DNA of 64,000 nt, taken from assembly GCA_002900995.3 (NCBI GenBank), contig CM035310.1, positions 1,337,898-1,401,897 on the forward strand. The letters run 5' to 3'. Position numbers and translations under genes: made by a program. Numbering within the stretch: position 1 is the stretch's first letter; every line of letters begins with the position of its first letter. The stretch comes from Ganoderma boninense (lineage: Eukaryota; Basidiomycota; Agaricomycetes; Polyporales; Polyporaceae). The notes under the pieces were generated by a model. That model was not told the DNA's origin and did no database searches. It saw only the letters and a program-made list of their open reading frames with translations. This document shows, in pieces, positions 1 through 12,301 of the stretch.

Positions 1-1010
1 CAGACGTATACCGTGCGGGGTTTCTGCTATTGTTCCTGACGTCCAGACAGCACAAAGCAACACAGCTGTACATTCGCGCTGCGGTTAGATCCCGACACGA
101 ACCCGCGATGAAGCTTCGGAGGCGGATAAAGGACGTGGAGCGCCTGAAAGAAAGAGGGCAATGTCGCCTTCAAGAGCGGCAGGCTAGCGGAGCTGCCCAG
201 AAGTTGGCGAGGCCCTCGATCGTATCGGTTCTGACGACCGGGAAGGTGGTGGTGGACATCCGTCCCATGCTCCTGTAAATCGCGCGACGACGCTGGTCAA
301 GCTCAACCGGTATGAGGACGCGCTCGCGGAACGGAAGCGTCGCTGGAGCTGAACTCGACGTCGTTCAAGGCCTCCGTACGCGCGCGCGTATCAACCTGCA
401 CCTGGAGAAGTACGACGCCGCGATCGCGGACTTAACTCGGCGATGGAGCAGGCTGGCTTCGAGGGCTCAGATGCCGACGTGCGTGCGCTGCGGGCTAGCT
501 GAAGAAGGCGGAGATCGCGCTCAAGAGGAGTAAGACGAAGGACTACACAAGATCCTTGGTGTCGAACGCGACTGCTCGGATCCCGACATCCGTAAAGCGT
601 ATCGCCGGAAAGTCTCAAGCACATCCAGCACAAGGTGCGTATTTTCCTCATTTTTTCCGTCTCCTCCGCGGTGTTTATAATATTGGCATATGTAGGGCGG
701 CGACGAAGAGAAGTTCAAGCTCATCGTGGAGGCGAACTCGATCCTGTCGGATCCACAAAAACGCCAGCGGTACGACATGGGCGAGGACGATGATGACGGC
801 AATGGGCGGGATGGGTGGGATGGGTGGCGTTGATCTGTCGGAGATCTTTGCCCAGTTCCATGGAGCTGGTTCGGCGGCGGCGGTCGGCAAGGGTTCTCGT
901 CGTTCGGTGGTGGAGGTTTCGGAGGGGGCGGTTTCGGCGGTGGAGGGTACGGGGGTTTCCCTCCTTCAGAAGCAGCGGCGGCGGCTTCCCCTTCTGATTT
1001 TTGTGAGTGC
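1..1010 (+). pseudogene. Broken fragment of the TPR/J-domain co-chaperone gene (fold-back copy)
   Basis: Short stretches in all three frames match exons 4 and 5 of the co-chaperone at 3414-5683 and 60344-62612: the second TPR block, the start of the J domain, and the Gly-rich C-terminus. The frame is lost repeatedly. For example, the Ala/Glu codons of the ELKKAE segment are shortened near 490-510, and the HPDK region is shifted near 630. The first three exons are absent because the window begins here. This is not an independent gene; it is the fold-back duplicate. Confidence 0.75.
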
Positions 1011-1547
1011 CGCCAGCCGCTACTCGCATCTGATAACGGAACTGATGGCGAGGTGGCGATGTCAGCTCAGAATCACCCTGTAGATCTCACATTTTGCCTG
1101 CTAGCATCTTGCTTTCGTTGGTTGTTTGCGCCTCTCAAAGCCGTTTTTACCGTTACCCCCACCGATTCCCTTACCGTAGAGCGTGGCACTCTGCATGTGC
1201 AAGGCCTCGTGTCCCTCGTTACGCCCCACTGTATATTTACCATGTGCTCGAAGTCATCTCATTTCGACTTCTCGTTGATTTTCCATTGCCGCTTCCCCGC
1301 AGCGATTTTGGGCTAGTCGGTAGCCTTGTGAAGCTCGTTCGATCGCATGCATGGGGGATGTCGACGGCTGCTTCCCTTCCCCGTCACCAGCGTCCAACGT
1401 TGAAATAGTCTCATTCTCAACGTTCAAAACCCCTTGCCTCAGCTCTTTTTCGCCCTCGTCGTTCGTGGTCACTCTGTGAGTCCTTCAAACCCGCCGTCTC
1501 CTTTGCACACGATGAGTTCACAAAACCATTGCAGCGTGCTTTTTTTC

Positions 1548-1998
1548 TAGGGGAACTGGCCCAAGGCTCCCCAGATGTTCTCCTTAAAAATTTCTTCCTT
1601 TGGGGATAGAAATCCATCGTCACCTCCTGATACTAGCCGCAGTCTCATAGTGATTGCGGCAAGTACGTGCTTCAGAACCTCTTTGGCTTGGGGCGACCAG
1701 CACTGCTCTTTTACTACTTCTGCGGCCTTAAAACACAAGCGGTGCGCAATCTTCGGGGCTTACTACTCTGCGACCACCCATTAAGCCAACATGCGAAGGG
1801 GGATTTTTCCAAGGCCATCCCCGCGCGTCGCATTTTCAAGTTCTCGAGTTCGAGCATGCCGAAAAGACCCTTAGTGTCATCCGCCTCCCCTCCCCCGGGC
1901 CCTTTTCGCCTCCGGTTGTCAAAGGGTTTTGTCATTCGATCAGGATCACAAAAACTTTCGATGTTGGAGGCGGATGAACTGGCCTTTTGAGAGCGCAG
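1548..1998 (+). pseudogene. Broken 5' fragment of the F-box-like gene (fold-back copy)
   Basis: This matches the first part of the F-box-like gene seen at 2867-1999 and 63159-64000. The start codon seen in the other copies (CTATGGAAGCTCGCCC) is corrupted here, and many one-base indels break the frame. The fragment stops at the fold-back junction. No functional product is expected. Confidence 0.7.
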
Positions 1999-2867
1999 GC
2001 GAGATCCAGCGCTGTGTGTCCGACGAACTCCTCCAGTTCGACCCACTGGGGTTCCTGCGACGCCATGTGTCCTTCCAGATTGCGCGACCGGATCGCAGAA
2101 TACCTGCCAAGCTGATCTTCATTGGCCCCGTTCATGAAGAGGTCGTCGAGACTGTTAACGTACAACCGCTTCAAATTCGGGTAGGAAATAACCCAGTGGG
2201 CGACGTTAGGACACCGAATGCCTTCGACATGGAGAGACTCGAGGTGGGGGTACACGGGATATGTGTGCAACACGTCGTGGAAGTTGGACCAACTGTGACA
2301 TTCTAAGGTCTTGAGAGTTGAACGGGAGTTCTTGAGAAGGCCAGAGGGATGTATACGGTCCAGACAGTCCCGGTCGAACTCGTGGTCGGAGTGCCTAAGC
2401 TCTGCGCTCTCCAAAGGCCAGTTCATCGCCTCCAACATCCTGCACGTATGGTGGTATCCATGATCGATGACAACATCCTTGACAGACCGGAGGGCTGCAA
2501 AGGCGAGAGGGAGGTCGGGATGAGCACTAAGGGTCTTTTCGGCATGCTCGAACTCGAGGAACTTGAGATGCGACGCGCGAGGGATGGCCTTGGCAAATGC
2601 CTTCGCGATTGTTGGGCTAATGGGTGCGTCGCAGAGTAGTAGAGCACGAAGATGGCGCCACCGCTTGTGTTTGTAAGGCCGCATGAAGTAGATGAAAGAG
2701 ACGATGTGCTGGTCGCCCCCAAGCGCAACGAGGTTCTGAAGCACGTACTTGCCGCAATCACTATGGAGACTGCGGCTAGTAGTCAGGAGGGTGACGATGG
2801 ATTTTCTATCCGCAAAGGAAGCAATGTTAAGGAGAACATCGTGGGGGAGCCTTGGGCGAGCTTCCAT
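1999..2867 (-). CDS. F-box-like protein, 3' end lost at the fold-back junction
   Basis: The start is the ATG at 2867 (MEARPRLPHDVLL). The N-terminus has the spacing of an F-box: L-P-x-D-V-L-x-x-I-A-S-F, then a leucine/arginine-containing second half ending near residue 45. After it come irregular leucine-rich stretches, as in many basidiomycete F-box/LRR proteins that act as substrate adaptors of SCF ubiquitin ligases. The paired right-arm copy has the same reading frame. About 290 residues are present before the frame runs into the inverted sequence at 1998, so the C-terminus is missing. The gene is in tandem with the co-chaperone gene upstream, with 546 bp between them. The F-box assignment rests on motif spacing only; substrate and partners are unknown. 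Confidence 0.6.
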
Positions 2868-3413
2868 AGAAGAGCACGCTGCAATGGTATGTGAACTTCA
2901 TCGTGTGGCAAAGTAGACGGCGTTGAAGGACTCACAGAGGTGACCACGAACGACGAGGGCGAAAAAGAGCTGAGGCAAGGGGTTGAACGTTGAGAATTGA
3001 GACTATTCAACGTTGGACGCTGGTGACAGGGAAGGGAAGCAGCCGTCGGACATCTCCATGCATGCGATCGAACGAGCTTCACAAGGCTACCGACTAGCCC
3101 AAAATCGCTGCGGGGAAGCGGCAATGGAAATCAACGAGAAGTCGAATGAGATGACTTCGAGCACATGGTAAATATACAGTGCGGCGTAACGATGGGGACA
3201 CGAGGCCTTGCACATGCAGAGTGCACGCTCTACGGTAGAGGAAGATCGGTGGGGGTAAACGGTAAAACGGCATGAGAGGGCGCAACACCCAACGAAAGCA
3301 AGATGCTAGCAGGCAAAATGTGAGATCTACAGGGGTGATTCTGAGCTGACATCGCCACCTCGCCATCAGTTCCGTTATCAGATGCGAGTAGCGGCTGGCG
3401 GCACTCACAAAAA
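2868..3413. other. Intergenic region between the J-protein stop and the F-box gene start
   Basis: This is the 546-bp gap between two genes on the minus strand. It should contain the 3' UTR of the co-chaperone and the promoter of the F-box-like gene. No additional gene or clear TATA element was recognised. The equivalent right-arm segment is 62613-63158. Confidence 0.5.
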
Positions 3414-5683
3414 TCAGAAGGGGAAGCCGCCGCCGCTGCTTCTGAAGGAGGAACCACCGTACCCTCCACCGCCGAAACCGCCCCCTCCGAAACCTCCACC
3501 ACCGAACGACGAGAACCCTTGCCGACCGCCGCCGCCGAAACCAGCTCCATGGAACTGGGCAAAGATCTCCGACAGATCAACGCCACCCATCCCACCCATC
3601 CCGCCCATGCCGTCATCATCGTCCTCGCCCATGTCGTACCGCTGGCGTTTTTGTGGATCCGACAGGATCGAGTTCGCCTCCACGATGAGCTTGAACTTCT
3701 CTTCGTCGCCGCCCTACATATAGCCAATATATATGAAACACCGCGGAGGAGACGGAAGAAACTGAGGAAAATACGCACCTTGTCTGGATGGTGCTTGAGA
3801 CTTTCCCGGCGATACGCTTTACGGATGTCGGTATCCGAGCAGTCGCGTTCGACACCAAGGATCTTGTAGTAGTCCTTCGTCTTACTCCTCTTGAGCGCGA
3901 TCTCCGCCTTCTTCAGCTCAGCCCGCAGCGCACGCACGTCGGCATCTGAGCCCTCGAAGCCAGCCTGCTCCATCGCCGAGTTGAAGTCCGCGATCGCGGC
4001 GTCGTACTTCTCCAGGTGCAGGTTGATACGCGCGCGCGTACGGAGGGCCTTGAACGACGTCGAGTTCAGCTCCAGCGACGCTTCCGTGTCCGCGAGCGCG
4101 TCCTCATACCGGTTGAGCTTGACCAGCGTCGTCGCGCGATTTGACAGGAGCATGGCACGGATGTGGCCACCACCACCTTCCCGGTCGTCAGAACCGATAC
4201 GATCGAGGGCCTCGCCATACTTCTGGGCAGCCTCCGCTAGCCTGCCGCTCTTGAAGGCGACATTGCCCTCTTCTTTCAGGCGCTCGACGTCCTTTATCCG
4301 CCTCCGAAGCTTCATCGCGGGTTCGTGTCCGGGATCTAACCGCAGCGCGGACTGTACATGCTGTGTTGCTTGTGCTGTCTTGGACGTCAGGAACAATAGC
4401 AGACCGCGCACGGTCATGACGTCTGGTGAGTTGGAGTCGAAACGCATTGCGTCGCTGAACACGGACAGACGTATATGAATATCATCTTCCCAACAGGATG
4501 TACGACAGGCAAAGCGTAAATTCACAGCCCGGGTTAACCTTGTAATTGCAACTGGAATCGGTCTCCTGCTACAATCCATTGTTGCAAGGCTGGTTCAGGA
4601 TCAGAATCTTTGCAGCCCCGCATGCAATGAGTGAGAATAACCTCGTGGCAGTCTAGGGCTGGTCCGAGATTCTGATCCTGAACTCCCTTGTAGACAGACA
4701 GGTCTGTCACAGGACAGCGATGACACACAGCTTACAGGGACATGTGGGCTGCAACATTCGCCGCCGCCCGTCGTGATGTTCAAAACTTGGATGAAGTACG
4801 CACTTGGCTGCCAAACTCGCTGCATCCCAATTCTTCTTCGCAATCTCAATCTCCACTCTCCATAGACGCCATTGGATAGGAACGTCTCCGCCCTCCCCCT
4901 CGATGACTTGTATGCACTTGTCTAGTGCGAGCCGTGCCATGCCCCAGTCGTTCCGTCCACGTGCACCCTCCAGGTTCCGGAGATGGGCCTCGAGTTCGAG
5001 TATCCTCGTCTGCAGTTGTAGCGCGGCGGCATTCTTCGGTTCGATGGCAAGAACGGAGCGGAGAGTCGAGAGCGCAGGTGCCGTTGAACCCGTTGATAGC
5101 TGACAGCGTGCTAGTCGTACGAGCGTTTTTGGTTGAGGGGCGGCAGACTGGAGGACAGCGGCCTGCTGGCAGTCGGACAGGGCAGGCTTGAAGCGCTTCA
5201 GAGCCATGTACGCCGCAGCACGATTGGTCCAGAACGTCGGTTCTGAGGGCCGGAGATCTACGCATGGGAGAACAACATTGACAATGAGCAGGCAAGGACG
5301 CGAGCCCTGTCCTCCTTTGCGTGCTGGGAGGCTGTATGACTGTTTGAAACGCACCAATGGCCCTGCTATACTCGTCAATCGCCTCCTGGAACCTTCCTGC
5401 CTTGAACGCGGTGTTCCCTTTCTCCTTGATCTTATCCGGGTCGTCTTCGACCGGCGCAGGCTCGAGGTCGGGCATATCCTCATCGCTGTCTTGGATCACG
5501 ATGGGCTCCTTGTCAACGTCCATTTTATCGTTCCTATTTGTTCACAGGTTAGCCACTGAGCCACTGGGCATAGGATATCAGCGATGGAACATACAAGTTC
5601 GCGGACCCGTTGGCCGAGCCGTTTGCGGCTGCTTTCGCAGCCTGTTGCTTCTTCTTTGCCTGCTTGTTCTTTTTGTTCGTCAT
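3414..5683 (-). CDS. TPR and J-domain co-chaperone (DNAJC7/TPR2-like), intact copy
   Basis: The gene has five exons (5683-5595, 5533-5355, 5257-4804, 4454-3779, 3713-3414) joined by GT-AG introns, giving 565 residues. The order is: a Lys/Ala-rich N-terminus; an acidic stretch; a first TPR block (about 62-130); a second TPR block (about 265-410); and a J domain (about 425-495) with the HPD tripeptide at about 463-465 (H-H-P-D-K, then G-G-D-E-E-K across the last intron). A Gly/Phe-rich tail ends in G-G-G-F-P-F. TPR repeats followed by a C-terminal J domain is the DNAJC7 architecture, which links Hsp90/Hsp70 tails to Hsp70 ATPase stimulation in cytosol or nucleus. The third intron (349 bp) is long for this genome. 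The start is the ATG at 5683; splicing exon 1 keeps the frame into the internal ATG at 5523. The gene is divergent from CHO2. Confidence 0.88.
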
Positions 5684-6472
5684 TTTGCTGTTGTACGACG
5701 TCGACAGTGGCAAGAGAAGAGTGGAGGACGGGAACAATGCCTGACGGTTCTCCGACGCGGCATTGGAGGCGCACCCTTGGGCGTCTACACCGAAATCTCT
5801 GGGCGCTTGGTTAAGGTAACGCCTTGAATCTTCTAGAACTCATTAGATAATCGAGTTATAGGTTCAGTACTTACTCGACATTAGAAGCCTTGGTGTAAGA
5901 TTTGTCCTATTATCAGTAGATCAGTGTTTTGAACTAGTACTGTTACGTGCTAACTTAATATGTAGGTGCTTCCATCCAATGCCGACTTCCTCAGTCATCG
6001 GCGGTCGTCTGCATGGACACTTCATAGCACGCGCGTGGGCACTGAAATGAGCCCACACAGAGTCTGTTGCCGTGAATTTTGCACGATCAACCGGCACAAT
6101 TGGCGTAGGCGCGTCCTCCAGCTTCTACCGGTCATCTCTCACACAACGGAGCAACTGGTTTGGAGGAATTTGTCGGTCTCTCTTCGACTGCTCGAGATGT
6201 TGTAAGGCGATCCGGCGCGAGCTACTTCGTCATCGCTTGGTGGTTTGGATGACGGAACTCAGTGCGTAGCTTGTGGTTGGGCGCTGTTGGGCGCGTAGGT
6301 TACCGGAAATGGGGCAGGACGCGGGAGGTGTGCAGACGCTCGCGGAACTCAACGGGCGCGACTTCTGACGCTCCTCCCCCCAACGAATTGACAGGCGGAG
6401 GCAAACACGTGTCACTCCTTACGAGTTACTGGTCTGCGTTTACGTCCTCGAGTGGCCTGTTCCCCGACCACC
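5684..6472. promoter_or_regulatory. Shared divergent promoter region, co-chaperone / CHO2
   Basis: These 789 bp separate the starts of two divergently transcribed genes. The region contains no convincing gene. An E-box palindrome CACGTG lies at 6406-6411, about 60 bp before the CHO2 start, and is conserved in the right arm at 59616-59621. Yeast phospholipid genes, CHO2 included, are controlled by bHLH factors that bind CANNTG-type inositol elements. A similar role here is an inference. Confidence 0.5.
6406..6411. promoter_or_regulatory. E-box CACGTG upstream of CHO2
   Basis: This perfect palindrome lies 61 bp before the CHO2 ATG and is retained in both arms. It could bind a bHLH regulator. 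No functional evidence is visible in the sequence. Confidence 0.35.
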
Positions 6473-9400
6473 ATGTCCTCTTCATCCCCGCCAGCGGTGC
6501 CCCAGTCAACTCTCAGGCAACGACGTCTTGAAGAACAGCGAACCTCTTCGGAGTCGACGATTACGAGTGGTGGAGAGAAGGATAGTCCGAAGCGGGATGA
6601 GGTGGTTTGGGGAAAGACTCCAGGTGGTGAAGGTACGTGGCCATATGGTCTCCACGACGCAGTACGGTCTTTCGGGGAAGGGATTTGAATCCCTTCATCA
6701 GTGCCTAGGCATCTTCCCCGTGAAGTTGTCGACATGGCCGCTTTCAATTCCCCGAAGTGATGAGCGCGTGTCGTAAGGCTATCCAGGCAGCGCTATCGCT
6801 CTGCCATATGCGTGTCCTCTGGACTGGGAATCTCTTCAGTATGCTGACGCCCCTAATTTTACAGTATTCCGTGTACCTACCACACACGATGTCTTGACGC
6901 TCTTTCACCCTGGTTATCCCAAGTCACACATCGACATATTCAACCTTGCACTGCTCGGCACCCAGCTTGTCCTCTTCTTTGCACTGCCAAGGACTGCGTC
7001 CCGGATATTCTTCCTGTTCTACTTCGCGTTTTGGAGGGCTGCATACGATTGGGGCCTGGGCTGGGTTCTGACCAAACAGAGCAAACGTAAATGGATTGTC
7101 AGAGAGGTACAACGCCTTGGATGGCTCGACCAGGACCGCAAACCTGAGGTCAGGCGGTGGATCAAAAATCAGCTCGCGGGGAAGATGGGCAAGGACTACT
7201 CATTCGACGTTCGTCCGATTTTTCGTTGGTCACACGACCGCCAATGCGCTTACCCACGCCTATCTATAGGAGTTGCCATTAGAGTACAACACATGGCTTT
7301 TGTTCCGCCAGCTCGTGGATATCATTCTGCTAAAGTGCGTCCCATGTCCTGCGCATATATGCTGAGACTAATGTTTCTCGTGGTTGCGTAGTGACTTTTT
7401 GGCGTATTGCATGTTCGCGTTCTCGTGCTTCCGCATCCCTGAGGGATTGTCGTTGTCCCTTCACGCAATGAGGTAACTGTCTTCTTTGTGCGATTCCGCG
7501 CTTCGCCCGGTTAACTTTATTTCTAAGATGGATCGGCGGCATTGCGCTGATTGCCTTCAACCTTTGGGTCAAGACCGAGGCGCACAACGTGGTCAAGGAC
7601 TACGGCTGGTACTGGGGCGATGTGTTCTTCCAGCGCGGTGCTCTCGTCTTCGATGGTGTATTTGAACTTGCCCCTCATCCCATGTATTCTGTCGGTGAGC
7701 AGTCCCGTGTTATTTTTGACCAACTCGCGAATGTCTGACTTCATTGGCGATAAGGATATGCTGGTTACTACGGTCTCTCTCTTATCATCGGGAGCTATGC
7801 TGTCCTCTTCGTCAGTTTGGCTGCGCACGCGGCGCAGTTTGGCTTTTTGGTCTTCTTCGAGAATCCCCGTGAGTCCCGATCCCCGGTCAATGAATATCGT
7901 AATGATGACATATCGCGCTTCATCTCAGATATTGAACGCACGTACGGTCAACGCAAGCCTCTGGCTGTGCGCTCGCCGATCCAGCTGCGGCACTCGCGGG
8001 CGGCTTCGGAAGACTCGCTGGAGATCACTCACGTCCGCAAGGCATCCACCAGCTCATTCTCCTCTATTGAAGAGATCCCGACGCCCGCAGCGACGGAAGG
8101 AGAGACAGCAACGGAGTCGGAAGAGTTGATCACCGACATCGAGACCGAGACCGAGATGGTACGCACACCCCGTGGGATCAAGAAGTCGAAGGCGCTCTCG
8201 TCGAAGTCGTCCAAGGACAGCTTCAGCAGACCCGGCTCCCCCAAATCCCGTCACTCTATTTCTCAGCACGATTTGTTCCATCGCTACTTCCGCAAGGATG
8301 CCCTTCTCCTGCACAACGTCGACGTCTTCCGGTAAGTTTGTGTTATCTGCATATCCTTGCGCCCAGTTGCTTACTTTGTTTGGTCTCCGCCGCTAGCGCA
8401 TCCGACCTCCAGCTCATCCTCGTGCTGTTCTACGCGATGGCGCTCACGATATTCCCCACGAACTCCCTCACACTGCACTTCGTGCATGCCCTCGCATGGA
8501 GCCTGTTCCACTCTGTCGGCCTCGGTCTCTTGCTCCGCGCGCAGTCCCAGAACAAGTTCCTCGTCCGCCACTTCTTGAAGCATTACCACTATCCCCAGCA
8601 AGACCGTGGTCAGGGCGCGGTCCGGGAGGCGTTCCAGAACTGGAAGCAGATCTATAATATGAGCATGTGCATGTCGTACGGTGAGCTTCTCTTCGCTGGA
8701 AAGGTGGGATGTGTACTGATTGGACGTGTCGACAGTGTCTCTGGCATGTCTGGCTTGGAAGTCGTACTCGATCCCCGACTGGCAGCGCTGGACCGTTGGA
8801 AACGAACTTCTCCGTCATACACTCGGTGCTGTAAGTTCATGATACACTCTCGTATGTTTCTCATCTGAGTGCATCGCCTATCAGCTCATGATCGGCCTCC
8901 ACATCTGGTCAAGTCTCGAGTCTTACGAGGTTCTTGGTCTCTTCGGTGCGCCTTCTACGTAGTTTCTCCATCTCCTATTATTTAACATGGCGCACGCTAG
9001 GTTGGTACTTCGGTGACTTCTTCATTGAGGATTTCCCATCGCACCTCGAGTACACCGGTATTTACCGGTGAGTATATGCGCTCCAAACTTCAACGTTTGG
9101 GCCGTACCCTAAGTACCGTGTCTTCCAGGTATCTCAACAACCCGGAAGTTATCAGCGGTGCCACGTTTTTCGGCCTTGCGCTCGTCTCCGGCAGCAAGCT
9201 CATTTTCGCCCTGGCTGTGTTCCGACACTTGGCGCATTGGTGGTTCCTCAGCACGGTTGAGAAGTGCGTACCATTCCCGCGACGAACACTAACCTCCGCT
9301 CACGTTTATGATGTTACACGCAGTCCGCACATGAAGAAGCTGTATGGCGATTCGATCCGAAGCGATGCTGGATTTGTCAAGGTCATCAAGAAGGTGGCAC

Positions 9401-10479
9401 AGAAGAACGCACGTCTGCTGGAGTCACGCGCAGGCAAGCATGCCCCCGAGATCAAGCGCGTCGCGCGTGAGGTCAAAGGCACGTTCGACAAGGTGTACGT
9501 GGAGACCGCTGAGGTCGTCGAGGAATTCATTGCCAAATGTGAGCCGCTCCTTCCGCAATCGCTTTGGCCTTTCGCCTGACCGCGCACATGCAGCCCGCCC
9601 CAAGATATCTGAGGTCGTCCAGGATACCAAGGTCCTCCTCCAACAATCCCGGGAACGCCTCGTCATCTCTCGCATCGCGAACGACCTCTCCTCCTACGAT
9701 GCGAACAAGTATAACGTCGTCATTGTCCCCTCCGCTGACGGCACGCTCCGCTTCCACCTCGGCGAGCCGATCCGCGTCAAGTGGCGCGCGCCCGTGCACC
9801 ACTCCCGCAAGGACTGGATAGGCATTTACCGCGTCGGTGCGAACCAGTCCTGCCTCGTCACCAAGACGTCGTCACTCGGCATGTGGATGCCTGTCCATGA
9901 CGGCGAGTACGACGGCGACATCCCTGTCGAACTCCAGCCGCCCAAGCCCGCCGAGCGTGACTCGCCGGACTCGGAGGAAGGCGAGGTCGTGTTCACGGGC
10001 AACGTGCTCCCGTGGCGGACGGGCACGTACGAGATACGCTACCACCATGATGGCAAGTACAACGTCATGGGCCTCGACGGTCCGTTCGAGATCTCTGGTA
10101 CGTGGTCCTCTGTCTTCAACGTGTCCACCCACGTCTGGTCCTCATTCGCATTCCGCTGTTCCCACCCATAGTGGACAGGCCCGGCGAGCTCGACTTCGAC
10201 AGCGTCCGGGAGAGCCTGATGCACATCGTGCCCCTCTGCCTCGACTCGGACGCGTCGCTCATCCCGCAATCGTGCAAGGGCGACGACGCGGCGGAGTCGG
10301 CGGACGGGCGCGACCCGGACGACTTCCGCTTCTGGTCGGAGCGGCAGGCGAAGCGCATCTCGCTCGCGATCGAGCAGGCGTTCGACGTCGAGCTCACGCC
10401 CGAGGTCGTCGTCGCGCACGCGAACATCAGCGCGCTTGCACATCGGATCCTCACCTCGAAGGAGCTCCTGGCGGAGTAA
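6473..10479 (+). CDS. CHO2: Phosphatidylethanolamine N-methyltransferase (CHO2), left-arm copy
   Basis: Fifteen exons can be joined at GT-AG sites without loss of frame: 6473-6632, 6865-7208, 7270-7334, 7392-7472, 7528-7694, 7755-7868, 7929-8331, 8397-8680, 8736-8830, 8885-8945, 9001-9067, 9129-9263, 9324-9538, 9594-10097 and 10172-10479, giving 1000 residues. The enzyme makes phosphatidyl-monomethylethanolamine from PE and S-adenosylmethionine at the ER membrane, the first methylation of the PC pathway. The N-half has hydrophobic segments and the methyltransferase-type motif [12 protein letters not shown] second, related membrane block contains Y-R-Y-L-N-N-P-E. A Ser/Glu-rich loop separates the blocks, and a long soluble C-terminal region follows. 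Yeast Cho2 is about 870 residues, so this one is slightly long. The start is the ATG at 6473 ([10 protein letters not shown]). Confidence 0.92.
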
Positions 10480-12300
10480 AATCACAGATGGTGTATGCTC
10501 GTTTTTTGCGGGGGCCTTTACGATGCTGTGACGAATGATCCTACATAAGGAGCTCGAAAAGTGGAGGGGGGGGCATTCAGATGGCGGAAGAGGAGTGCGA
10601 AGCGGGGGCTGGGGGGAGGTAATGATTTCTTGGGTTACCTTTTGTTCTAGATACCTCGGGGGCCATGCTAGATGCATGTAACGTGATCAATCCTACTCCG
10701 CAAACGGCTAGTAAGTAGATAGATCATATAATTTACGACTCTTCACGCGCACACCGGCTGAGGCGTCCCAGTCTTCGGATGTCACGGGCTTAGTGTTTTG
10801 GGCCTCTCACGGAGTCCTACTTACATCCATGCACCCTCTAAAGCTGCGGATTTAGAGACCATTTGAGGCCTCCTGATCCGAATCCCACTTGTGGGTGGGT
10901 CACGGTCGCCGTCTCTACGCAACGTACTAAAGTAGGAGGTCCAAAGCGTTTTGAAGTCCACCTTCTCGTGATCACCGTTGGGTCATCTGGCTGTGTTTAT
11001 CAGCAGCAGAAGACCGGTCAAGGCGGTAGATATGAAGCCACTGGAAGGGAGAGGAACAGTAAGCATGCGTTGTCAATGTCATATGCGAACGATGTACTTA
11101 CCACTCCAGGGCCGTCTTGTGGTTTGTGGTTGTTGATACCGTAACGGTCCACTAGTAGGGTAGGTATGCAAGACAGGACCAAGTGCATACTAGCGGTTGA
11201 AGTACAAGTGTGTGAGTTCTACGAGCAGTGCTACTGCGTACATACAGCGTATATGCTTTGAGAAGGACTTCTTCCATGACATTGCCGTAATACGAACCTT
11301 GAGGCGAGATCGAACTCGACTTCCCTGTCAATCGGCGAAGCCAACTGTCACCCTGGAAGCCGCCCTCTAAGACAAAGAGGCTGGCGGCCAGACCACTCAA
11401 ACCTTGTACTTATCCCTGATGCACGGAAGCGAGGAGATGCACTGCGATGCTGCGTGAAGTCGTGGACCAAAGTTGTTGATGCGCCCGGCTGGTGGATATT
11501 ATCCGCAGCGAGGTACGTACCACCAGCATACCCATTAGTTTTTTTTATCTCGTCATGAGTTTCAAAAGCAAGATACCGTACTGTGCATGAGTCGTGATGT
11601 GTTCCATATTCCCACAAAAGCAGAGGTTTAGTAGTAATTACTTGGATAGTATGTGCCTAAGGAACGATGGAATGGGGTAACATTTCGGGAAGGGAACGAC
11701 ACACTGCACCTTAATATTTTCCTTGCAGAATACTTCAGTATGTTCATGTAGGATGCGCATTGAGATCCTACCAGCGAGTCTCCCAACATCTAGGAAGAAG
11801 AAGGCCATGACTCCGTTTTGATGTGGAGGATGTCGATGGGCGCTAACGTGAGTGCTGGCACCGCATGTGCGCCGGCAAATCCCGGCATGCCCAACCTCGT
11901 CGGCCAGGCTGAGCCACAACCTGAACCTGAACTCGTTTCATTGCCTCCTCCATATTCGCCCCCGTAACGACCATCAACCGGAAAAACGACAGTGTCCTAG
12001 ACGCAGCCAGACGCAGTCGTTCGCGGTCCCACTCCCAGACTAGTGTCTCAAGTGGCATCATCTCCTAGCGCAGTGCAACATCATGATGTAGGGAGTTTTG
12101 CCATACACTCAATTCCAGGTCTAGTTTCCCAGAACCCCGTACATCTATGAGGCTGAAACGGAAGATGCCACTGCCAGGATGGATGGAAGAGGGAGGTAGT
12201 AAGTAACTACGACTCAGACGCCTTGCGACGTCCGCAGGCATGCAAGACATGTTGAAGAGCCGCGTATCGACTAATTTACCGAACGCGGTACCATGCACTC
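10480..12300. other. Intergenic region, no gene recognised
   Basis: About 1.8 kb follows CHO2. Only short, overlapping frames without recognisable domains are present, and they are not conserved as frames in the right-arm counterpart (53760-55548), which contains several small indels. It is probably 3' UTR and intergenic DNA. Confidence 0.5.
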
Positions 12301-12301
12301 C

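Larger units (their letters stand above)
1..1998. repeat. Fold-back inverted copy of the J-protein/F-box region
   Basis: This stretch reads in the opposite orientation to the sequence that follows it. It corresponds to about 61600-63624 of the right arm and, inverted, to about 2410-4430 of the left arm. It differs from both by many scattered one-base insertions and deletions, so no long reading frame survives. The copy ends at GAGAGCGCAG (1989-1998), where the sequence switches strand into the F-box gene. The roughly 400 bases between the two matching parts form the loop of the fold. The indel density is far above that between the two long arms, which suggests low-consensus sequence at a contig end. 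Confidence 0.85.

Noticed and set aside
3230..4579. Single 449-codon open frame read as a complete gene
   Set aside because: It runs through two introns of the co-chaperone (the 349-bp intron upstream and the one after HHPDK). Splicing gives a better five-exon gene with the HPDKGG junction restored and the Gly-rich end in frame.
7551..8129. Open frames overlapping CHO2 exons in other phases (and their mirrors in the right arm)
   Set aside because: Low-complexity Ser/Arg shadows of a GC-rich coding region; the spliced CHO2 frame explains the sequence.
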